Below, piece after piece: positions 1 to 5,259 of a stretch of DNA of 5,956 nt. Made by a program: the position numbers and the translations under genes. Numbering within the stretch: position 1 is the stretch's first letter; each line of letters opens with the position of its first letter. The notes beneath the pieces are model-generated. The model had not been told where the DNA came from. It ran no database searches and saw only the letters and a list, made by a program, of their open reading frames with translations. Origin of the DNA: an uncultured Caulobacteraceae bacterium. GTDB lineage: Bacteria > Pseudomonadota > Alphaproteobacteria > Caulobacterales > Caulobacteraceae. Location: positions 1 to 5,956 of the forward strand of contig CAISGS010000217.1 in NCBI GenBank assembly GCA_903884915.1, read 5' to 3'.

Positions 1-45
1 GAGGGTTGGGTGAGGGGGTCAACCGCACTCTATCCAACGTCTTTC

Positions 46-588
46 CTACCCCTCCAAAACCTCCACCCGCCGCAGCAAGGCCTCCATCGATCGGTCGCGC
101 AGGCCATCGGCCTGAAGGTGGCCCACAAGGTCAGAGAGGTAGTCTATATTGCGGCCCGACAGACCCTTGGCACCCGCGATCAGTTGCGCCTGTTGCTCGA
201 GGCTCAGATGCCCCGCCCACTGGGCATGTTGGCGGTCGGAGAGATAGACAAGCGCCGAGGCCTTGGTGCCATCATCGAGCCGCACCTTGGCCCAAGCTTC
301 GAAATAGGTCTCGGTCGGCTGTTCGCGCTCTTGCAGATAGGCATAGGTCTGGGCCCAGTCCGCAGCGGCCACGCGAAAGGCCGCGCCCCGCACCGCACCA
401 CCGGGCGCAAGGCCTAGAACCAGACCCGGACGCTCATAGGTGCCGCGATGGTGAACCGAATAGATGCAAAAGGCGCGACGACGGCCATGGAGAATGGCGG
501 CTCTTCGCTCTACAAAGGCAAAACCCGGGCGCCACATCAATGAGCCATAGCCAAAGACCCAGCGATCGCCCTGATCCTCTAAAGCCAT
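46..588 (-). CDS. chaC: ChaC-like gamma-glutamylcyclotransferase (glutathione-degrading)
   Basis: Predicted cytosolic enzyme that cleaves the gamma-glutamyl group of glutathione, giving 5-oxoproline and Cys-Gly. The translation opens with the family signature VFGYGSLMWRPGF (YGSLMW at residues 14-19), the loop that holds the gamma-glutamyl moiety. A later segment LQEREQPTETYFEAW aligns with the catalytic region of ChaC proteins; Glu89 of the ERE triplet is the likely catalytic acid. At 180 residues it is a normal length for a bacterial ChaC, and the fold appears intact to the TAG stop. An in-frame ATG 10 codons upstream (codon 616-618) would give 190 residues, but it has no Shine-Dalgarno sequence, whereas the ATG at 586-588 has AAGGTG 9 nt upstream, and family members usually begin just before the YGS motif. 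The gene is divergent from the aromatic amino-acid cluster and probably unrelated to it. Function is assigned from motifs only. Confidence 0.88.
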   Translation of the reverse strand: MALEDQGDRWVFGYGSLMWRPGFAFVERRAAILHGRRRAFCIYSVHHRGTYERPGLVLGLAPGGAVRGAAFRVAAADWAQTYAYLQEREQPTETYFEAWAKVRLDDGTKASALVYLSDRQHAQWAGHLSLEQQAQLIAGAKGLSGRNIDYLSDLVGHLQADGLRDRSMEALLRRVEVLEG

Positions 589-597
589 CTGTTTAAT

Positions 598-603
598 CAC
601 CTT
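598..603 (-). promoter_or_regulatory. Shine-Dalgarno site that decides the ChaC start
   Basis: On the minus strand this reads AAGGTG, 9 nt upstream of the ATG at 586-588. The alternative upstream ATG (616-618) is preceded by a sequence without a purine-rich ribosome site. This favours the shorter 180-residue ChaC product. Confidence 0.5.
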
Positions 604-629
604 AACCCCGTAAGACATTCAGGCTGACC

Positions 630-1667
630 ATGCCCGACCAAGACGCCCCTCGCAAACCCCCTCGCCGCATTTGGCTGGTGGCCCCCTATATTTTGGTCGC
701 CCTCGCCTTTCTCGGCTGGAGCGCAGGATGGATGGTGCTCAAGGGGCAGATGGAAACGCATATGGACCAGGCCACCGCCGATCTGCGCAAGGCGGGCTTC
801 GAGGTCGCTTGGAAAGAGCGCAAGGTCGCGGGCTATCCCTTCCGGTTCTATGTCACCCTGACCGAGGCGCGATTGCGTGAGCCGTCAGGCTGGGCGCTGG
901 ATATGCCCGTCCTCAAGGCCGAGGCCAGCGCCTTCAACACAAAACATTGGATGATCGTGGCCAACGACGGTGCCGTCCTCACGCGCCCCGTGTCTGGCGG
1001 CCTGCGCGTCAGCGGCAAGGCCTTGCGAGCCAGCTTTGTGGCCACGGACGCCCCCCTGCCCCGGATCGCGGTCGAGGGGGTTCAACTGATCTTCACGCCC
1101 GAACCCGGCGCGCGGCCCTTTGCGCTCAGCAAGGCCGAGAAGCTAGAATTTCATCTGGTCCCCGGCGGTAAGGATGAGGCCGCGCTGCTGTTTCGCATTG
1201 ATGGCGGTAAGGCGGCTGCGGGCGGTCTGACGGCGCGTCTGGCGGGCGACAAGCCAGTCTCGGTGCTCTGGGACTCGCTCCTCAGCCAACGCGACGCCCT
1301 GACCGGTCCAGACTGGCCTCAGGCGGTGCGGCACTGGACCGGTGCTGGCGGGACCATGACCCTGCGCAAGGGCGGCCTGACCCTTGGCGATACCAGCCTT
1401 GGCATGGGCTCTGGCAGCCTGACGGTCGGGGTCGATGGACGCTTGCGTGGCAGCCTCGATGCCCAACTGACGAGAGGCTCGGGGGCCCTTCTGGCCATGG
1501 GCGAGACCGGTTTGATTGAGCCCAATGGCGCTCAGATCGCCGCTGCCGTGGTTCAAGCCCGCGAACTGACGAGCGACGGTAAGTCTGCTCAGGCGACCAT
1601 CAGCTTTGAGGCCGGGCGCACGACGCTGGGTCCCGTCGCCATCGGTCCAGCCCCCAAGGTCTATTGA
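630..1667 (+). CDS. DUF2125 family membrane-anchored protein
   Basis: Protein of unknown function, 345 residues, matching the DUF2125 family of Alphaproteobacteria. After a short basic N-terminus (KPPRR) there is one hydrophobic segment at about residues 14-37, so it is probably anchored in the inner membrane by an uncleaved signal anchor with the rest in the periplasm. Family-typical features follow: GYPFRF at 68-73, a beta-rich body with a W..AGG segment near 236-241, repeated G-rich strands around 248-275, and a closing TTLGPVAIGPAPKVY. No catalytic motif is visible. The beta-rich pattern recalls AsmA-like envelope proteins, but that comparison is only an inference. It is the first gene of the plus-strand cluster, and its TGA stop lies 1 nt before the start of the chorismate-mutase-like gene, so the two are very likely translated from one mRNA. 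The ATG has a weak CAGG 6 nt upstream. Confidence 0.85.
   Translation: MPDQDAPRKPPRRIWLVAPYILVALAFLGWSAGWMVLKGQMETHMDQATADLRKAGFEVAWKERKVAGYPFRFYVTLTEARLREPSGWALDMPVLKAEASAFNTKHWMIVANDGAVLTRPVSGGLRVSGKALRASFVATDAPLPRIAVEGVQLIFTPEPGARPFALSKAEKLEFHLVPGGKDEAALLFRIDGGKAAAGGLTARLAGDKPVSVLWDSLLSQRDALTGPDWPQAVRHWTGAGGTMTLRKGGLTLGDTSLGMGSGSLTVGVDGRLRGSLDAQLTRGSGALLAMGETGLIEPNGAQIAAAVVQARELTSDGKSAQATISFEAGRTTLGPVAIGPAPKVY
1656..1659 (+). promoter_or_regulatory. Ribosome binding site of the chorismate-mutase-like gene
   Basis: AAGG lies inside the last codons of the DUF2125 gene, 9 nt before the ATG at 1669. The same reading frame is open further upstream (for example a TTG at 1606), but the ATG at 1669 is the natural start because it has this site, sits just past the previous stop, and places the first mutase helix near the N-terminus as in the family. 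Confidence 0.5.
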
Positions 1668-1668
1668 T

Positions 1669-2418
1669 ATGAGCGACGAACAGGCCAGCGCCCGGGCGCG
1701 CATCGACCAGATCGACGAGGCCCTTCTTAGCCTGATCGACGAGCGCGCCGGTCTGGCCATTAGCGCTGGAATGGGCGCTGATCCGGGACTTGAGGCCCTC
1801 GCCCTTCGCCGTCTCTTGGCTTTGCCGCGCGCCTCCGTCCACCGGCTCCTGATCGTACGGGTCTGGCGCGAGTTGATGGCCGATGGGGTCCAAAGACAGG
1901 TCCCGCGCCATCTCAGCGTCTGGGGCGGCAAGGAGCCGCTGCGCACCGCCGAACTGGCCCGCCATCGCTTTGGCAGCAGCGTCTCCCTGACCATGACCGC
2001 CAAGGCTGAGGATGCATTGGCCGCAGCCCGCACACCGGGCGGTATCGGCATATTGTCCCTGTCCGGCGATCATCCCTGGTGGCTGCGTCTATTGGCAGAA
2101 CCGACATTGCACGTCTTTGCTGCCCTGCCAGACATGGCGGTCCACGGCCCCTTGACCGCGCTGGCGGTTGGGCAGGTCGCCGCCGAGCCAACCGGCGGTG
2201 ATGAGACCTACTTTGTGACCGATGCAGCGGGCTCTGCTGCTGCGGTGCAAGAGGTGCTCGCCAAGGATGGCGTGGCGGCGGAACTGGTCGCGCAGGCTGG
2301 CGGGTTCAAACTCTTTGCCCTTGCCGGGTTCTATCAGCGCGATGATGCCCGTCTGGCAAAGGGTCCGGGGCGGCTGTTCGGCGTCATAGGCGCTAGCCCC
2401 ACCGCGCTCGACGTGTAA
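1669..2418 (+). CDS. Chorismate mutase (AroQ-type)-like protein, apparently lacking catalytic Lys
   Basis: Protein of 249 residues. Residues 7-80 resemble the all-helical AroQ mutase domain, which converts chorismate to prephenate: helix 1 ARARIDQIDEALLSLIDERA, a second helix LEALALRRLLAL, and a third around VRVWRELMADGVQRQ. By hand alignment to the E. coli P-protein mutase, Arg11 corresponds to R9, Arg28 to R26, Asp48 to D38, Glu52 to E42 and Gln88 to Q77. Arg51 becomes L41, and the loop carrying Lys39 is shortened by about 8 residues. There is no lysine anywhere before K88, so the catalytic lysine is absent. Residues 80-249 form a second region with a PWW motif and a final beta-alpha-beta-beta-alpha-beta pattern (about 180-242) that looks ACT-like. 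Alphaproteobacterial mutase proteins with a similar extra C-terminal part are known to me. Its place before hisC and tyrC supports a role in the prephenate branch, but it may be catalytically weak or purely regulatory. Confidence 0.75.
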   Translation: MSDEQASARARIDQIDEALLSLIDERAGLAISAGMGADPGLEALALRRLLALPRASVHRLLIVRVWRELMADGVQRQVPRHLSVWGGKEPLRTAELARHRFGSSVSLTMTAKAEDALAAARTPGGIGILSLSGDHPWWLRLLAEPTLHVFAALPDMAVHGPLTALAVGQVAAEPTGGDETYFVTDAAGSAAAVQEVLAKDGVAAELVAQAGGFKLFALAGFYQRDDARLAKGPGRLFGVIGASPTALDV

Positions 2419-2457
2419 AAAAGCACCATCCCACCGCCCCCTAAAGGCCTCGACACC

Positions 2458-3570
2458 ATGACCTCGACCCCTCGCGACGCCTCCCGCCCGACCCCCAAGG
2501 CCGGCATTTTGGATATTACGGCCTACAAGCCCGGCCGCGCCAATGCCGAGGGCGTCAAGGACCCGGTCAAGCTGTCGGCCAATGAAAATATCCTCGGCAG
2601 CAGCCCCAAGGCCCGCGAGGCCTTTGTCGAAGGGTCCATGAAGCTGCATCTCTATCCGGATGGCCGCGCCAATGGTCTGCGCGCCGCGATTGCCGAGCGC
2701 TATGATCTGGACTCCGACCGCCTAACCTTTGGCTGTGGCTCGGACGAGATCTTTGCCCTGCTCAATCAGGTCTATCTGGAGCCCGGCGATAATATCGTGC
2801 AGGGCGAATATGGCTTTGCCGCCTTTGCCATCGGCGCGCGGGCCTGTCAGGGCGAGGTGCGCTTTGCCAAGGAACCGGACCTTCGTATCGATGTGGCCGA
2901 GGTTCTGGCCTGTGTCGACGAGCGCACGCGCCTCGTCTTCATCGCCAACCCGTCTAACCCGACGGGCACCTGGCTGACCGCCGAAGAGATTGGGGCCCTG
3001 CATGCGGGTCTGCCCAGCAGCGTGCTGCTGGTGCTCGACGGGGCCTATGCCGAGTTCGCCACCGATCCGGCCTTTAGCGATGGGCTGGACCTGGCCCGCA
3101 CGGCACCGAACGTGATTGTCACCCGCACCTTTTCCAAGATCCACGGCCTCGGCTCGCTGCGGGTCGGTTGGGGCTACGCGGCCAGCCCGATCATCGAGGC
3201 GCTGGAACGTATCCGTCCGCCCTTCAACACCACCATTGCCGGGCAAGAGGCGGCGATCGCGGCCCTGCACGATGATGATTTCCAAAAGGCCTCCATCGCC
3301 CATATCGAGCAGTGGCGGCCTTGGCTGTTTCAACAGTTTGGCGGGTTGGGTCTTGAGTGCACCCCCTCTGCCACCAACTTCCTGCTGGTCAGGTTTCCCG
3401 AGACCCCCGGCAAGACCGCTATTGAGGCCGAAGCCTTTTTGGCCTCACGCGGGCTTCTCGTTCGCGGCGTGGCAGGCTATGGGCTGCCGCTCTATCTGCG
3501 CATCACCATCGGTCTAGAACAGCATAACCGGGCCCTGATCGAGGCGCTGACCGATTTTATGAACGCCTAA
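2458..3570 (+). CDS. hisC: HisC-type histidinol-phosphate / aromatic aminotransferase
   Basis: PLP-dependent fold-type I aminotransferase, 370 residues, full length for HisC. It exchanges an amino group between glutamate and imidazole-acetol phosphate in histidine synthesis; members next to tyrC often also use prephenate, phenylpyruvate or 4-hydroxyphenylpyruvate. Visible landmarks in order: LSANEN (39-44) at the substrate-binding N-terminus, GSDE (94-97) near the cofactor phosphate, NPSNPTG (164-170), Asp194 and Tyr197 in LDGAYAEF, the Schiff-base lysine K227 in TFSKIHGLGSLRVGWG with the phosphate-binding Arg235, and Arg348 in LYLRIT, which binds the substrate carboxylate. All key residues are present. 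The ATG has AAAGG at 2443-2447 with a slightly long 10-nt spacer. It follows the mutase-like gene by 39 nt and precedes tyrC by 12 nt, with no hisG, hisD or hisB in the window, which argues for a main or shared role in tyrosine and phenylalanine synthesis. Confidence 0.93.
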   Translation: MTSTPRDASRPTPKAGILDITAYKPGRANAEGVKDPVKLSANENILGSSPKAREAFVEGSMKLHLYPDGRANGLRAAIAERYDLDSDRLTFGCGSDEIFALLNQVYLEPGDNIVQGEYGFAAFAIGARACQGEVRFAKEPDLRIDVAEVLACVDERTRLVFIANPSNPTGTWLTAEEIGALHAGLPSSVLLVLDGAYAEFATDPAFSDGLDLARTAPNVIVTRTFSKIHGLGSLRVGWGYAASPIIEALERIRPPFNTTIAGQEAAIAALHDDDFQKASIAHIEQWRPWLFQQFGGLGLECTPSATNFLLVRFPETPGKTAIEAEAFLASRGLLVRGVAGYGLPLYLRITIGLEQHNRALIEALTDFMNA

Positions 3571-3575
3571 AGGGG
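3569..3575 (+). promoter_or_regulatory. Strong Shine-Dalgarno of tyrC overlapping the hisC stop
   Basis: AAAGGGG begins inside the TAA stop codon of hisC and ends 7 nt before the tyrC ATG. This is the clearest ribosome site in the window. The arrangement suggests that ribosomes ending hisC could feed directly into tyrC. Confidence 0.5.
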
Positions 3576-3582
3576 TAAGGCT

Positions 3583-4515
3583 ATGGCTGGACCGCAATTC
3601 GAACGCATCGCTGTCATCGGCTGCGGCCTGATCGGCTCGTCGTTGGTTCGGGCTGTGCGCGCCTATGGCGCGGCGGGGTCTATCTCTGTCTATGACCTTA
3701 GCCCCGTCGTGCGCGAGCGCGTGGCGACCTTGGGGATCGCCGATCTGGTCACAGACGATATTGCCAAGGCCGTCGAGGGTGCAGATCTGGTGGTCTTTGC
3801 CGCCCCGCCCATGGCCATTGCTGAGGCCGCCGCGCTGGCCGCGCCGCACTATCGGGCTGGAGCCATCATCTCCGATGTCGGCTCGGTCAAGGGCACGATG
3901 GCGGAGGTTCTCGCCGCTGGCGCGCCGGACAATGTCTTTATCATACCCGGCCACCCCATCGCCGGAACCGAGCAGTCGGGGCCAGATGCGGGCTTTGCGG
4001 AGCTATTTGACGGGCGCTGGGTGATCTTGACCCCGGTCAGCGATCAAAATGAGGCCTATGCCGTGGCCGTGGCCAATCTTTCGGCCTTTTGGCGGATGCT
4101 TGGGGCTCAGGTCGAACTGATGGAGGCTCGCCATCACGACATGGTGCTGGCCGTGACCAGCCACCTGCCCCACCTGATCGCCTATAATATCGTTGGCACC
4201 GCCGCGGACCTTGAAGAGGTCACCCAGTCTGAGGTGATGAAATTCTCGGCCGGTGGCTTTCGCGATTTTACCCGCATCGCCGCGTCGGACCCGGTCATGT
4301 GGCGCGATGTCTTCATCCTGAACAAGGATGCGGTCCTTGAGGTTCTGGGCCGGTTCACCGAGGACCTTCAGGCCCTGTCGCGCGCCATCCGCTGGGGTGA
4401 GGCCGATAAGCTCCAAGAGCTGTTCACGCGGACCCGCGAGATCCGCAGAGGCCTGATCGCTCTGGGCCAAGAAGACCCAACCCCGAACTTTGGCCGCAAC
4501 AAACCGAAGGTCTGA
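3583..4515 (+). CDS. tyrC: Prephenate/arogenate dehydrogenase (TyrA/TyrC family)
   Basis: NAD-dependent oxidative decarboxylase of tyrosine synthesis, 310 residues: prephenate to 4-hydroxyphenylpyruvate, or arogenate to tyrosine. The N-terminal Rossmann fold has IAVIGCGLIGSS (GxGxxG at 13-18), and Asp38 in VYDLS at the end of strand 2 predicts a preference for NAD over NADP. The substrate domain carries GHPIAGTEQSG with the likely catalytic His124, SHLPH with His194, and GFRDFTRIAASDP, whose Arg231 is the expected side-chain carboxylate binder. These match the residues known from the Aquifex enzyme. The protein ends about 25 residues after the last dimerisation helix, so there is no C-terminal ACT domain, and simple tyrosine feedback inhibition through such a domain is not expected. 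Sequence alone does not settle prephenate versus arogenate preference. It is last in the plus-strand cluster and ends 3 nt from the convergent pdxH stop. Confidence 0.94.
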   Translation: MAGPQFERIAVIGCGLIGSSLVRAVRAYGAAGSISVYDLSPVVRERVATLGIADLVTDDIAKAVEGADLVVFAAPPMAIAEAAALAAPHYRAGAIISDVGSVKGTMAEVLAAGAPDNVFIIPGHPIAGTEQSGPDAGFAELFDGRWVILTPVSDQNEAYAVAVANLSAFWRMLGAQVELMEARHHDMVLAVTSHLPHLIAYNIVGTAADLEEVTQSEVMKFSAGGFRDFTRIAASDPVMWRDVFILNKDAVLEVLGRFTEDLQALSRAIRWGEADKLQELFTRTREIRRGLIALGQEDPTPNFGRNKPKV

Positions 4516-4518
4516 GGC

Positions 4519-5181
4519 CTAGGGATAGAGCCGCTGGGTCGTCCAACCCTGCGCCACCTTGCCGAATACCAACCGCTCATGCAGGCGAAAGGGCCGGTCG
4601 CGCCAAAACTCGATAGACTGGGGCTCTAGCCGAAAGCCGGACCAGTGCGGTGGGCGCGGCACCTTGCCAAGACCAAAGGCAAGGCCCTGCTCAATGACCT
4701 TCTTTTCAAGCGCAAACCGATCGGCCAAGGGCTGTGACTGATCCGACGCCCAGGCTCCGATCTGGCTGGCCCGCGCACGGGTGGCGAAATAGGCATCGGC
4801 CTCAGCATCCGTCACCGGCGTGACAGGCCCACGCACGCGAACCTGACGGCGCAGAGATTTCCAGTGGAACAGCAAGGCCGCCTTAGGGTTCGATGCCAGT
4901 TCGCGGCCCTTGGCACTGGTCAGGTTGGTGTAGAAGACAAAGCCGCCCGCATCGACATCCTTTAAAAGGACCATCCGCACATCCGGCAGGCCCTCAGCAT
5001 CGACCGTCGCCAAGGCCATGGCATTGGGATCATTGACCTCTGAAGCCTTGGCCGCTTCCAGCCATTCGCCGAACAGGGCGATGGGGTCGGCCTTGTCATT
5101 CAAGGGCGGACCCGCCTTTTCAGCAGCGGCTTCATAGTCGGCCTCGGTCGGAGAGGCGGGGATCAGGTCTGACTGGCTCAT
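4519..5181 (-). CDS. pdxH: Pyridoxamine/pyridoxine 5'-phosphate oxidase
   Basis: FMN-dependent cytosolic oxidase that converts PNP or PMP to pyridoxal 5'-phosphate with oxygen, releasing peroxide. At 220 residues it is normal for PdxH. Motifs in order: the FMN/substrate segment VRMVLLK (R69, K74), [20 protein letters not shown], and [14 protein letters not shown], typical of the family; then Y131, R135 and S139 in [14 protein letters not shown] for PLP phosphate binding; GFRLEP...[13 protein letters not shown] with R199 and H201 at the active site; and the C-terminal W..QRLYP. All the expected residues are present, so it should be active. The ATG is the only plausible start and has no clear Shine-Dalgarno sequence; a TATATT box 6 nt upstream raises the possibility of a leaderless mRNA. 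It converges on tyrC with 3 nt between the stops and diverges from the J-protein gene. Confidence 0.95.
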   Translation of the reverse strand: MSQSDLIPASPTEADYEAAAEKAGPPLNDKADPIALFGEWLEAAKASEVNDPNAMALATVDAEGLPDVRMVLLKDVDAGGFVFYTNLTSAKGRELASNPKAALLFHWKSLRRQVRVRGPVTPVTDAEADAYFATRARASQIGAWASDQSQPLADRFALEKKVIEQGLAFGLGKVPRPPHWSGFRLEPQSIEFWRDRPFRLHERLVFGKVAQGWTTQRLYP

Positions 5182-5259
5182 GACTGGAATATAGGCGGGT
5201 TTTGCCTAAGACAAAGCCGCTTAACCGCTCGTTGACCAACTTGTCGCAATGATGGGCCG
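5182..5259. promoter_or_regulatory. Divergent intergenic region between pdxH and the J-protein gene
   Basis: This 78-nt gap must hold the promoters of both flanking genes unless they start inside coding DNA. On the minus strand there is TATATT at 5188-5193, a fair -10 match, with TTTGTC 16 nt further upstream as a poor -35. On the plus strand TTGACC at 5232-5237 resembles a -35 element, but I see no -10 at the proper distance. No operator repeat is evident. Confidence 0.35.

Noticed and set aside
4..24. Short inverted repeat (GGTTG / CAACC) downstream of the ChaC stop, considered as a terminator
   Set aside because: The stem is only 5 bp with an 11-nt loop and no T-run follows on either strand.
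6..596. Plus-strand open frame opposite the ChaC gene
   Set aside because: The product is Pro/Arg-rich low-complexity sequence without motifs, while the minus strand has a clear YGSLMW-type enzyme.
1143..2051. Long minus-strand open frame (302 codons) across the DUF2125 and mutase-like genes
   Set aside because: It lies antisense to two well-supported genes, its translation is Arg/Ala/Ser-rich with no recognisable family motif, and such frames are common opposite GC-rich codons.
2419..2457. 39-nt gap before hisC, considered as an attenuator or internal promoter
   Set aside because: It is too short for a leader peptide with alternative hairpins, and I see no -35/-10 pair; it holds only an A-run and the hisC ribosome site.
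2089..3333. Two minus-strand open frames opposite the mutase-like gene and hisC
   Set aside because: They are shadows of strong plus-strand genes with no motif, plausible ribosome site or compatible neighbour.
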